A DNA stretch of 9,068 nucleotides from DASTHS01 sp035718085 (GCA_035718085.1 DASTHS010000013.1:1-9068); one strand, 5' to 3'; positions 1 through 7,793 are shown, counted from the stretch's first letter. A program made the numbers and translations. Notes: generated from the sequence alone by a model not told the origin.

Positions 1-123
1 TCGGTGTTCTTCATCCTCGTGGTGGCCGCCGCCGAGGTCGTCGTCGGCCTCGGCATCATCGTGGCGATCTTCCGTCGCCGCCCCGGCGCCACCGCCGACG
101 ACGTCCACCTGCTGAAGGGCTGA
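1..123 (+). CDS. nuoK: NADH-quinone oxidoreductase subunit K, 3' end (partial)
   Basis: This is the last 40 codons of a gene that begins before the window; it ends in TGA at 121-123. NuoK is a small three-helix membrane subunit of respiratory complex I, next to the antiporter-like subunits, and takes part in proton translocation. The visible part is a hydrophobic helix with the motif VVAAAEVVVGLGIIVAIFRR followed by a short tail ending DDVHLLKG. The Glu at bases 34-36, inside AAAE, matches the essential membrane Glu (E72 in E. coli) by motif. The basic RRR after the helix and the Asp-rich tail fit NuoK C-termini. The identification is strongly supported by nuoL following 3 bases later, the usual order nuoK-L-M-N. 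Confidence 0.93.
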   Translation, partial: SVFFILVVAAAEVVVGLGIIVAIFRRRPGATADDVHLLKG

Positions 124-126
124 CCC

Positions 127-2157
127 GTGAACGCCGCCTACGTCATCCCGGCGCTCCCGCTCGCCGGGGCGCTGCTCATCCTGGTCGCCGGTCGCCGCCT
201 CGGCGATCCGCTCGCCGGCTGGCTGGCCACCGTGCTGGCCTTCGGCTCGTTCGCCGCGACGGTGGTCACCTGGATCGCGCTGCTCGGCCACACCGCCGCC
301 ACCCGCACCGTCGACCTGCGCATCTTCACCTGGATGCCCGTCGCCGGCCTGCACAGCGACTTCAGCCTCTACATCGACCCGCTGTCGATGACCATGGCGC
401 TGTTCGTGACCGGCGTCGGCAGCCTGATCCACCTCTACTCGATCGGGTACATGGCCGGCGACCGGTCCTACCCCCGGTTCTTCTTCCTGCTCAACGCGTT
501 CCTCTTCTCCATGATCGTGCTGGTGCTGGCCGACAACTACCTGTTCAGCTTCCTCGGCTGGGAGGGCGTCGGCTTCTGCAGCTACGGGCTGGTGGGCTTC
601 TGGTTCGACCGGGAGAGCGCGGCGGTCGCCGCCAAGAAGGCGTTCGTCACCAACCGGGTCGGTGACATCGGCTTCATGGTCGCCCTGTTCTTGCTGTTCG
701 ACCACTTCGGGTCGTTCGGATACCGGGCCGTGCTCGGCCCGCTGGCATCCGGCCACGCCACCCTCGGGTTCGCGACGGCGACGGGCCTGTCACTGATGAT
801 CTTCCTCGGTGCGTCGGGGAAGTCGGCGCAGCTGCCGCTGTACATGTGGCTGCCCGACGCCATGGAGGGCCCGACCCCGGTCTCCGCGCTCATCCACGCC
901 GCCACCATGGTCACCGCCGGCGTCTACCTCGTCGCCCGCTCGGCGCCGATCATCCACTTCTCGCACACCTCGCAGTGGGTCATCGCGTGCATCGGCGCGG
1001 CCACGATGTTCTTCGCGGCCACCGTGGCCTGCGCCCAAGACGACATCAAGCGGGTGCTCGCCTACTCGACCCTCTCGCAGCTGGGCTACATGTTCATGGC
1101 CGAGGGCTCCGGCGACTACGTGTCGGGCCTCTACCACATGATCATGCACGCCTTCTTCAAGGCCCTGCTGTTCCTCTCGGCCGGGTCGGTGATCCACGCG
1201 CTGGCCGACGAGCAGAACATGAAGAAGATGGGGGGCCTGGCCAAGTACCTCCCCATCACCTGGCCGGCGTTCGCCGTCGGGTGGCTGGCCCTGTCGGGGA
1301 TCCCGCCCTTCGACGGCTTCTGGTCGAAAGATGACGTGCTGGCGGCCGCCTGGCACATGAACTTCTTCCTGTGGTTGGCCGGCGCACTCACCGCCGGGCT
1401 CACCGCCTACTACATGAGCCGGCAGGTGCGGCTGGTGTTCATGGGCCGGGCCCGCTGGGGCGAGCACGCCGTCGCCATGGCCTCGGGCACCGGCGCGGCC
1501 ACCGAGGCGGGTGGCGCCGGGAGCGAGGAGTCGACCCACGCGCCCGAGGAGGGCAGCCACGGCGACGGCCACGGCCACGGTCACGGGGGAGCGCACAGCG
1601 TGGCCGGAGGCCGGCCCCACGAGTCGCCGCCGGTCATGACCCTGCCGCTGATCGTGCTGGCCGTGCTGTCGGTGATCGGCTTCCTCATCAACGGCAACTT
1701 CCACCTCGTGCAGGACTGGCACGGCCTCGAGCGGTTCCTGGCGCCCGACTTCCCCACGACGATCGCCCCCGCCTTCCACGTGGCCACCGGCACGAAGTGG
1801 GTCATCGGCCTCATCACCACGGCCCTCGCCTTCACCGGGCTGTTCGCCGGGCTGCGGATCTGGCGCCGGCCCGAGAACCCCGGCCTCGAGCCCCGCTTCC
1901 TGGCCCGGCAGTGGTACCTCGACGACGCGCTGGCCGCCACCGTCTCCGGCCCGGTCACCCTCGGCGCCGAGGGCCTGGCCCTCACCGACGCTGCCGTGGT
2001 CGACGGGTCGGTGATGGGCCTCGCCGGCGGCATCGTGGCCACCGGCCGGCGGCTGCGGCGGGTGCAGAGCGGCTACGTCCGCCAGTACGCGCTCGGCATC
2101 GCCGCCGGCGCCGCCGTCATCCTCGCCTACGTGGCCGCACGCGCGGGAGGCGCGTGA
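127..2157 (+). CDS. nuoL: NADH-quinone oxidoreductase subunit L (proton-pumping antiporter-like subunit)
   Basis: NuoL is the distal proton-pumping subunit of complex I and carries the long lateral helix lying along NuoM and NuoN. The 676-residue product is somewhat longer than E. coli NuoL (about 613). The proton-path residues can be matched by motif: E146 in GWEGVGFCSYGLVGFWF, K232 in SGKSAQLPLYMWLPDAMEGP, H257 in SALIHAATM, K345 in HAFFKALLFL and K401-D402 in GFWSKDD. They sit 2-3 residues from their E. coli positions. The C-terminal part (QWYLDDALAA, then VQSGYVRQYALGIAAGAAV) fits the lateral-helix region and last membrane helix. The extra length lies mostly in a His-rich loop at about residues 455-500, before the conserved PHESPP. 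The GTG start at 127 has AAGGG (115-119) 7 bases upstream, inside the end of nuoK. The stop lies 2 bases before the preferred nuoM start. Confidence 0.97.
   Translation: MNAAYVIPALPLAGALLILVAGRRLGDPLAGWLATVLAFGSFAATVVTWIALLGHTAATRTVDLRIFTWMPVAGLHSDFSLYIDPLSMTMALFVTGVGSLIHLYSIGYMAGDRSYPRFFFLLNAFLFSMIVLVLADNYLFSFLGWEGVGFCSYGLVGFWFDRESAAVAAKKAFVTNRVGDIGFMVALFLLFDHFGSFGYRAVLGPLASGHATLGFATATGLSLMIFLGASGKSAQLPLYMWLPDAMEGPTPVSALIHAATMVTAGVYLVARSAPIIHFSHTSQWVIACIGAATMFFAATVACAQDDIKRVLAYSTLSQLGYMFMAEGSGDYVSGLYHMIMHAFFKALLFLSAGSVIHALADEQNMKKMGGLAKYLPITWPAFAVGWLALSGIPPFDGFWSKDDVLAAAWHMNFFLWLAGALTAGLTAYYMSRQVRLVFMGRARWGEHAVAMASGTGAATEAGGAGSEESTHAPEEGSHGDGHGHGHGGAHSVAGGRPHESPPVMTLPLIVLAVLSVIGFLINGNFHLVQDWHGLERFLAPDFPTTIAPAFHVATGTKWVIGLITTALAFTGLFAGLRIWRRPENPGLEPRFLARQWYLDDALAATVSGPVTLGAEGLALTDAAVVDGSVMGLAGGIVATGRRLRRVQSGYVRQYALGIAAGAAVILAYVAARAGGA
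2145..2150 (+). promoter_or_regulatory. Ribosome binding site of nuoM (decides between two GTG starts)
   Basis: GGGAGG lies at the end of nuoL. It is 9 bases from the GTG at 2160 but only 3 from the GTG at 2154, which overlaps the nuoL stop as GTGA. Spacing favours 2160; the overlap pattern favours 2154. The two starts differ by two residues. Confidence 0.6.
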
Positions 2158-2159
2158 CC

Positions 2160-3821
2160 GTGGACTTCCCCCTGCTCACCGCCATCGTCTTCCTGCCCCT
2201 CGTCGGGGCGGCGATCGTCGCCCTGCTGCCCGGCGCCCGATCGCCGCTGGCCCGGCCGCTGGCCCTGGTCGTCGCCGCCGCCGAGTTGGCGCTGGTCGGC
2301 ACCATGGTCGCCGAGTTCAAGACCGTCGCCGGCTTCCAGTTCGTCAGCCAGCACGCCTGGATCGGCGCCTACGGCATCTCCTGGAAGGTCGGCGTCGACG
2401 GCATCTCGCTGTTCCTCGTCGTGATCACCGCCGTGCTGTTCCCCGTGGCCATGTTCGGCCCGCGGGCGACCGGCGACCAAAAGCAGTTCTTCGCCTGGAT
2501 GCTGCTGCTCGAGGCCGCCCTCGTCGGCACGTTCCTCGCCCTCGACCTGTTCCTGTTCTTCGTGCTCTTCGAGATCACCTTGGTGCCGGGGTACTTCTTG
2601 ATCTCCGGCTACGGCGGTCGCCGCCGCAACCGGGCGGCGATCAAGTTCTTCCTCTACACCTTCGCGGGCTCGGCGTTCCTCTTCGTCGCCATCCTGGCGC
2701 TGGTGGCCCTCGTGGCCGCCCGCACCGGGGGCCACGAGAGCTTCGACCTGATCACTCTGGCCCGCGCCGCCGGGCGCTTGCCCCTCGCCGACCAGGAGTG
2801 GATCTTCGCCGGCATGGCCGCCGCCTTCGCGGTGAAGATGCCCGTCGCCCCCCTCCACACGTGGATGCCCGACGCCTACACCGAGGCGCCGACCGCCGGG
2901 TCGATGGTGCTCGCCGGGCTGCTGTTCAAGCTCGGCACCTACGGCATCCTGCGCTTCGGGGTGTTCCTGCTGCCGCACGCCGCCATCGATCTCGCCCCGG
3001 TGCTGCTCACCCTCGGCGCCGTCGGCATCATCTACGGCGCGGTGGTCGCCGCTGTGCAACGCGACCTGAAGCGCCTGGTGGCCTACGGCTCGCTCGCCGA
3101 CGTCGGCTTCATCGTGCTCGGCCTGTTCGCCTTCACCGGCCAGGCGGAGTCGGGCGCGGTGGTCGAGATGGTCAACCACGGGCTGACCACCGGGGCGCTG
3201 TTCTTCCTCGTTGGGGCGGTGCTGAGCCGCACCGGCACGCTGCGCATCTCCGAGATGGGCGGTCTGCAGAAGGCGGCCCCCGTGCTCGCCGCGGTGATGA
3301 TCGCGGTCATCATGGCTGCGGTCGGCCTGCCCGGCCTCAACGGCTTCGTGGGCGAGTTCCTCGTGCTGGTCGGCACCTTCATCACCCACCGGTGGTGGGC
3401 GGTGGTCGGCACCACCGGCGTCGTGCTCTCCGCCGTCTACCTGCTGTGGGCCTACCAGCGGGTGTTCCAGGGACCCGCCCGTGGGGCGACCGAGACGCCC
3501 GTCGGCGCCGCCGCCGGCACCGTGGTGCGCGACCTCACCTGGCGGGAGGCGGCCGCCCTCGCGCCGCTGCTCGCCGGGATCGTCTTCGTCGGCGTCTACC
3601 CACGGCCGCTGCTCGACCGGATCACCCCGTCGGTCGACCACCTCGTCGCCCACGTGCAGGCCTCCGACCCCGCCTTCGCCATCCCCGCCAAGGGGCGCAC
3701 CGCGCACACCTACGCGGTGCCCGCCGACCAGCAGGTCGACGGCCCCGCCACCACGGCCGGCGTGCAGGCGTCGACCGGCTCGTCCGCCTCACCGTCTGCC
3801 GCAGGAGCCCCCACGCCGTGA
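2160..3821 (+). CDS. nuoM: NADH-quinone oxidoreductase subunit M (proton-pumping antiporter-like subunit)
   Basis: NuoM is the middle antiporter-like proton channel of complex I, between NuoL and NuoN. The 553-residue protein is hydrophobic throughout, as expected for a fold of about 14 helices. Conserved residues by motif, numbered from the 2160 start, are E138 in LFEITLVPGYFLI, K226 in AVKMPVAPLHTWMPDAYTEA, K257 in LLFKLGTYG and E399 in LNGFVGEFLVL. These match the essential E144, K234, K265 and E407 of E. coli NuoM. The last 55 or so residues, after VDHLVAHVQ, are a polar Ala/Ser/Pro-rich tail unlike the rest and probably disordered. The start could instead be GTG 2154, overlapping the nuoL stop; the ribosome binding site spacing prefers 2160. 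The stop TGA (3819-3821) overlaps the nuoN GTG by 4 bases, so coupling of translation to nuoN is likely. Confidence 0.96.
   Translation: MDFPLLTAIVFLPLVGAAIVALLPGARSPLARPLALVVAAAELALVGTMVAEFKTVAGFQFVSQHAWIGAYGISWKVGVDGISLFLVVITAVLFPVAMFGPRATGDQKQFFAWMLLLEAALVGTFLALDLFLFFVLFEITLVPGYFLISGYGGRRRNRAAIKFFLYTFAGSAFLFVAILALVALVAARTGGHESFDLITLARAAGRLPLADQEWIFAGMAAAFAVKMPVAPLHTWMPDAYTEAPTAGSMVLAGLLFKLGTYGILRFGVFLLPHAAIDLAPVLLTLGAVGIIYGAVVAAVQRDLKRLVAYGSLADVGFIVLGLFAFTGQAESGAVVEMVNHGLTTGALFFLVGAVLSRTGTLRISEMGGLQKAAPVLAAVMIAVIMAAVGLPGLNGFVGEFLVLVGTFITHRWWAVVGTTGVVLSAVYLLWAYQRVFQGPARGATETPVGAAAGTVVRDLTWREAAALAPLLAGIVFVGVYPRPLLDRITPSVDHLVAHVQASDPAFAIPAKGRTAHTYAVPADQQVDGPATTAGVQASTGSSASPSAAGAPTP
3803..3807 (+). 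promoter_or_regulatory. Ribosome binding site of nuoN
   Basis: AGGAG lies 10 bases before the GTG at 3818, in the last codons of nuoM. It supports the upstream start of nuoN. No comparable site precedes the family-typical internal start GTG at 3956. Confidence 0.55.
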
Positions 3822-5542
3822 CCGGCCTCCCCGCCACCCTCGCCGCCCTCGCCGCCCAGGTGGTGCCCGGTTCGGGCACGACCGGGTCGGCCACTGGCTG
3901 CACCATCACCCCGGCCCGCTTCACCGGTCTGTGCACGGGCACCAACACCCTGCACGTGCCGGTCGAGTACCGCACCATCCTGCCGCTGTTGGTGCTGGCG
4001 ATCGGCGCCCTCGCGCTGCTCGTCGTCTCCGCAGTGCTGCCGAAGCGGTCGCGCCCGGGCGTCTACCCGCTCCTCACCCTGCTGATCAGCGCCGGCGCCG
4101 CCGGGACCGCAGTGTGGGAGTGGGTCGACATCGGCGACCACTCGCCGCTGCTGGCCATCGGCCACCAGATCCTCTACGACCGCTTCAGCGTGCTGTTCTA
4201 CCTGCTGATCAGCGTCGCCACCGCCTTCGGGGCGCTGCTGGCCGACAGCTACCTCCAGCGTGAGGGCCTCGACGGGGTCGAGCCGTACGTGTTGATGCTG
4301 CTGGCCAGCACCGGCGCCATGCTCATGGTCGCCGCCGCCGGCACCATCATGCTCTTCCTCGGCCTCGAGATCATGTCGATCGCCCTCTACGTGATGACCG
4401 CCTACCACCGGCGACGGGCGGCGTCGGGCGAGGGCGGCCTCAAGTACTTCCTGCTCGGCTCGTTCTCCTCGGCGATCTTCCTCTACGGCGCCGCCCTCGC
4501 CTACGGCGCCACCGGGACCACCCAGTTCGACGAGATGGCGTCGTTCCTCGCCCGCAACACCATCCTCGACTCGGGGGTGCTGCTCGCCGGCATGGCCCTG
4601 CTCATCGTGGGCCTCGGGTTCAAGGTGGCGGCCGTGCCGTTCCACACCTGGAGCCCCGACGTCTACCAGGGCGCCCCGACGCCGTTCACCGGCTACATGG
4701 CCGCGGTGGCCAAGGCCGCCGGCTTCGCCGGCCTGCTGCGCGTGCTGCTCGAGGGCTTCGGGTCGGAGGCCGCCAACTGGCGTCCGGCGATCTGGTTGAT
4801 GGCGGTGCTGACCCTCGCCGTCGGCTCGGTGCTGGCCATCGTGCAGCGCGACGTGAAGCGCATGCTGGCCTACTCGTCGATCAGCCAGGCGGGCTACGTG
4901 CTCATCGGCCTGCAGGCCGACAGCGCCCGTGGCACCGCCGGTGCCCTGTTCTACCTGTTCACCTACACCTTCATCATCGCCGGAAGCTTCGCGGTGGTCG
5001 AGGTGGTCCAGGGCCAGGGCGAGGCCCGCAACGACATCGGCGCCCTGCGCGGGCTGGCGCGCCGCAAGCCGTGGCTCGGGTTCTGCATGCTCGTGTTCCT
5101 GCTGGCCCAGGCCGGGGTGCCCTTCACCAGCGGGTTCCTGGCCAAGTTCTCGGTGATCGTCGCGGTGGTCGACCGGGGCCAGTGGTACCTCGCGGTGATC
5201 GGCATGCTCGCCGCCGCCATCGCCGCCTTCTTCTACCTCCGGCTCGGGCTGCTGCTGTACTCCACCCCGACCGTCGACGAGGCCACCGAGCCGACCGACG
5301 GCACGCTGACCGCCGGCCTCGAGCCGATCGCCGGTTTCGACGGGCCGGTGCCCGCCCTCTCCGGCGGCCCCGGCGCGGCGGCCGCCACCGTGCCGGTCGC
5401 CCTCGAGGCGCCCGCCGACGGGCGCATCGAGGTGCCCTTCACCGTAGGGGTGACCGTCGTCGTGTGCGCGGTGTTCACGATCGTGGCCGGCGTGTCGTCA
5501 CCGGTGCTCGACTTCGCCAAGGCGGCGACGACCCTCTTCTAG
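3818..5542 (+). CDS. nuoN: NADH-quinone oxidoreductase subunit N (proton-pumping antiporter-like subunit)
   Basis: NuoN is the antiporter-like subunit of complex I closest to the peripheral arm. The 574-residue product is mostly membrane helices. Conserved residues by motif are E184 in LGLEIMSIALYVM, K269 in GFKVAAVPFHTWSPDVYQGA, K299 in AAVAKAAGF and K443 in GFLAKFSVI, corresponding to E133, K217, K247 and K395 of E. coli. They sit about 50 residues late because the GTG at 3818 adds some 46 residues (TGLPATLAALAAQ onwards, with two Cys) before the usual beginning VPVEYRTILPLLVL. That start is supported by AGGAG 10 bases upstream and a GTGA overlap with nuoM. A GTG at 3956 would give a standard-length protein but lacks a ribosome binding site. 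A Pro/Ala-rich loop of about 60 residues precedes the last helix. It is the last nuo gene: a perfect palindrome starts on the final base of its TAG stop. Confidence 0.95.
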   Translation: MTGLPATLAALAAQVVPGSGTTGSATGCTITPARFTGLCTGTNTLHVPVEYRTILPLLVLAIGALALLVVSAVLPKRSRPGVYPLLTLLISAGAAGTAVWEWVDIGDHSPLLAIGHQILYDRFSVLFYLLISVATAFGALLADSYLQREGLDGVEPYVLMLLASTGAMLMVAAAGTIMLFLGLEIMSIALYVMTAYHRRRAASGEGGLKYFLLGSFSSAIFLYGAALAYGATGTTQFDEMASFLARNTILDSGVLLAGMALLIVGLGFKVAAVPFHTWSPDVYQGAPTPFTGYMAAVAKAAGFAGLLRVLLEGFGSEAANWRPAIWLMAVLTLAVGSVLAIVQRDVKRMLAYSSISQAGYVLIGLQADSARGTAGALFYLFTYTFIIAGSFAVVEVVQGQGEARNDIGALRGLARRKPWLGFCMLVFLLAQAGVPFTSGFLAKFSVIVAVVDRGQWYLAVIGMLAAAIAAFFYLRLGLLLYSTPTVDEATEPTDGTLTAGLEPIAGFDGPVPALSGGPGAAAATVPVALEAPADGRIEVPFTVGVTVVVCAVFTIVAGVSSPVLDFAKAATTLF

Positions 5543-5573
5543 CCGCCGCCCCGGCCCGGGCCGGGGCGGCGGC
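5542..5573 (+). terminator. Perfect 32-bp palindrome, probable nuo operon terminator
   Basis: Two 16-base halves, starting GCCGCCGCCCCGGCCC, are exact reverse complements with no spacer. The first base is the G of the nuoN TAG stop. As RNA it could form a stem of about 14 pairs, all G-C, with a 4-base loop. No T tract follows, which is common for terminators proposed in high-GC actinobacteria. Its position at the operon end supports the call. Confidence 0.7.
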
Positions 5574-5594
5574 ATGACCCGATCGGGTCATGCC
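5571..5594. promoter_or_regulatory. Perfect 24-bp palindrome, possible operator or second terminator stem
   Basis: The core ATGACCCGATCGGGTCAT is flanked by GGC and GCC, making 12 bases an exact reverse complement of the next 12. It shares 3 bases (5571-5573) with the preceding palindrome. It is less GC-rich than its neighbour and has the dyad form of a dimeric regulator's site. It lies 88 bases before the phosphatase start. It could equally be a second RNA stem that competes with or extends the terminator. Confidence 0.45.
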
Positions 5595-5598
5595 TTGC

Positions 5599-5636
5599 GC
5601 TCGACCGGGGAGGCGGGCGAGGCTGCTCGACCGGGG
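5599..5636. repeat. 12-bp direct repeat upstream of the phosphatase gene
   Basis: GCTCGACCGGGG occurs at 5599-5610 and again at 5625-5636, 26 bases apart start to start. The match continues as GG after one mismatch. It may be a paired regulator site for the phosphatase gene or a small duplication. I see no convincing -35/-10 pair between 5595 and 5681, so the promoter of the following gene is unplaced. Confidence 0.45.
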
Positions 5637-5670
5637 TGGTCGCAGCCGGGCCGCCGGAGCGACCCGAGAC

Positions 5671-5675
5671 GAGGG
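5671..5675 (+). promoter_or_regulatory. Ribosome binding site of the PAS/GAF/SpoIIE phosphatase
   Basis: GAGGG is 6 bases before the GTG at 5682. It supports that start over the ATG at 5574, which lies inside the palindrome with no ribosome binding site, and over the in-frame ATG at 5703. Confidence 0.6.
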
Positions 5676-5681
5676 CCCGCA

Positions 5682-7793
5682 GTGAGCACCGACAACGACA
5701 GCATGGCCTCCCAGGACCCCGCCGAGGTGGCCCGCCGCGCCGTGCTGGAGGCCGCCGTCGCCGCTGCCGGTGTCGGCACCTTCGACTGGGATCTGCGCAC
5801 CGGCGTCCTCGAGTGGGACGAGCCCCTGCTCACCCTGTTCGGCTACGACGACCCGGCGGCGTTCGACCGCACCATCGAGGCGTTCAACGCCCGGGTCCAC
5901 CCCGACGACCGCACCCGGGTCGACGAGTTGGTGCGGGCGTCGATCGAGGCGTGCAGCGACTACGACGCCGAGTACCGGGTGGTGCGCCCGTCCGGTGAGA
6001 CGGTCTGGGTGCACGCTCGCGGCCGCACCCTCTGCGACCCCACCGGCCGGGCGGTGCGGCTGCTCGGCGCCGCGTTCGACACCACCGCCCACCGGGAGGG
6101 CGACGCGCGCGTCGCCCGGGTCATGGACTCGATGTCGACCGCGTTCTTCGCCCTCGACCGCGACTGGCGGTTCAGCTTCCTCAACAGCGAGGCAGAGCGG
6201 GTGCTCGGCCGGTCGCGCGCCGAGCTGCTCGGCGCCGTCGTGTGGGACGAGTTCCCGCTCGCGCTCGGCACCGAGTTCGAGACCTCCTACCGCCACGCCA
6301 TGGAGTCGGGCGAGTCGGTCGCCTTCGACGCCCACTACCCCGAGCCGCTCAACGCCTGGTACGAGGTGCGGGCGTGGCCGAACCCCGACGGGCTGGCCGT
6401 CTACTTCCTCGACATCACCGACCGGCGCAACGCCGAGGAGCAGACGCGTCGCGCCATCAGCCGGGCGTCGCTGCTCGGCCGCATCACCGAGGCGCTCTCG
6501 GCGAGCATCGAGCCCGTCCATGCCGTCAGCGAGCTGTCACGCCTCGTCGTGCCCGCCCTGGCCGACTGGGCGGTGGTCACCCTGATCGACGACGCCGCCG
6601 TGAGCGGCACGCGCGCCGGGTTGAGCGAGGCGGGGGCGTGGCACGTCGACCCGGCCAAGCGGGACCTCACCGAGCGTTACGCCACCACCCGCCTGTCGGT
6701 GATGGCCGACGACGGCATGGTGGTGCGCGCCGTCGAGCTCGGCACCGAGCAGCTCATCGACCGCGGCGCCACCGACCTCCTGGCCGCCATGCTCCGCCCG
6801 AGCGAGGCCCGTGACGCCGTGGTCGAGCTGGCGCCCGAGGCGGCGCTGGTGCTGCCCCTGCGGGGCAGCCTCCGGCCCGTCGGCATGCTCAGCCTGGTCA
6901 ACGGGCGGGACCGCGGGTCGTTCAGCGACGACGACCTGGCCTTCGCCCGCGAGGTGGCCGCCCGCGCCGGGCTGGTGCTCGACCGCTCCCGCCTCTACCG
7001 CCAGCAGCGCGACGTCGCCGAGGGCCTCACCCGGTCGCTGCTCACCGAGCCGCCGCAGACCGACCACCTGCAGATCGCCGTGCGCTACCAGCCCGCCGCC
7101 GAGGCCACGAGGGTCGGCGGTGACTGGTACGACGCCTTCCTGCAGGCCGACGGCTCGGCAGTGCTGGTCATCGGCGACGTGATGGGCCACGACATGTCGG
7201 CCGCCGCCGCCATGGGCCAGGTGCGCACCCTCGTCCGGGGGGTGGCCGCCCTCTCGGGTGGCCGGCCGGCCGAGGTGCTCGCCCAGGTCGACAGGGTCAT
7301 GGCCACCCTGCGGGTCGACACCACCGCCACCGCCGTCGTCGCCCGTCTCGAGCTCGACGACGTGGTGGCCGCCGACCCCGCCACCGTCGCCATCGCCGCG
7401 GCGGCCTCGGAGCCCGGCGCGGCGGCCAGCGGCCGACGGCTCCAGCTGCGGTGGTCGAACGCCGGGCACCCGCCGCCGATGCTGCTCGACACCTCCGGCG
7501 CCGCCACCGCCCTGGCGAGCACCCCCGACCTGCTGCTCGGGGTGCAGCCCGGCGCCGGGCGCAGCGAGCACGTCACGCCCCTCGCCGCGCCCGCCACGGT
7601 GCTGCTCTACACCGACGGGCTCGTGGAGCGGCGCGACGAAGCCATCACCGACGGGGTGGAGCGGCTCCGACGCGTGGTCGAGCAGGCGGCCGGCCTCGAC
7701 CTCGAGGTGCTCTGCGACGAGGTGCTGCGCCGGATGCTGCCCGACCGGCCCGACGACGACGTGGCCCTCGTCGCCGTCCGGGTCCGGGCGTAA
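5682..7793 (+). CDS. PAS-PAS-GAF-SpoIIE (PP2C-type) serine phosphatase, RsbU/RsbP-like sensor
   Basis: This 703-residue protein has no visible membrane segment and is likely cytoplasmic. Order of domains: a PAS_3-like domain at about 20-136 (FDWDLRTG, FGYDDP, VHPDDR, EYRVVRPSGETVWVHARG); a second PAS at about 142-252 (MDSMSTAFFALDRDWRFSFL, ending YFLDITDRRNAEE); a GAF-like domain at about 260-440 (LPLRGSLRPVGMLSLVNG); a helical linker YRQQRDVAEGLTRSLLTEP; and a SpoIIE phosphatase domain at about 463-703. Metal-binding and catalytic motifs are intact: D481 in GGDWYDAF, D499 in GDVMGHD, NAGHPPP, D645 in YTDGLVERR and the Asp run 691-693 in DDDVALVAV. Such enzymes dephosphorylate an anti-sigma-factor antagonist (STAS protein), releasing a sigma factor after a signal binds the sensor domains. 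There is no histidine-kinase or anti-sigma kinase domain, and no STAS partner in the window, so the target sigma factor is unknown. The gene is likely transcribed separately from nuo. Confidence 0.9.
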   Translation: MSTDNDSMASQDPAEVARRAVLEAAVAAAGVGTFDWDLRTGVLEWDEPLLTLFGYDDPAAFDRTIEAFNARVHPDDRTRVDELVRASIEACSDYDAEYRVVRPSGETVWVHARGRTLCDPTGRAVRLLGAAFDTTAHREGDARVARVMDSMSTAFFALDRDWRFSFLNSEAERVLGRSRAELLGAVVWDEFPLALGTEFETSYRHAMESGESVAFDAHYPEPLNAWYEVRAWPNPDGLAVYFLDITDRRNAEEQTRRAISRASLLGRITEALSASIEPVHAVSELSRLVVPALADWAVVTLIDDAAVSGTRAGLSEAGAWHVDPAKRDLTERYATTRLSVMADDGMVVRAVELGTEQLIDRGATDLLAAMLRPSEARDAVVELAPEAALVLPLRGSLRPVGMLSLVNGRDRGSFSDDDLAFAREVAARAGLVLDRSRLYRQQRDVAEGLTRSLLTEPPQTDHLQIAVRYQPAAEATRVGGDWYDAFLQADGSAVLVIGDVMGHDMSAAAAMGQVRTLVRGVAALSGGRPAEVLAQVDRVMATLRVDTTATAVVARLELDDVVAADPATVAIAAAASEPGAAASGRRLQLRWSNAGHPPPMLLDTSGAATALASTPDLLLGVQPGAGRSEHVTPLAAPATVLLYTDGLVERRDEAITDGVERLRRVVEQAAGLDLEVLCDEVLRRMLPDRPDDDVALVAVRVRA

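Noticed and set aside
1371..2153. Open frame extending nuoM far upstream through nuoL
   Set aside because: The upstream part is Arg/Pro/His-rich noise in a wrong frame of nuoL; NuoM homology starts only after the GTG at 2154/2160.
2127..3707. Long open frame on the - strand opposite nuoM
   Set aside because: It is antisense to a well-conserved gene and its translation is low-complexity Gly, Glu, Asp, His and Arg. This is a by-product of G/C at third positions, which removes stops from other frames.
5574..5681. Upstream ATG start for the phosphatase gene
   Set aside because: The ATG lies in a perfect palindrome, has no ribosome binding site and adds a non-conserved Arg/Gly-rich stretch. GTG 5682 has GAGGG at 6 bases.
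5742..6090. First PAS domain as a light-sensing LOV domain
   Set aside because: The Cys-containing flavin motif of LOV (GRNCRFLQ type) is absent; the sequence is an ordinary PAS_3-like domain.
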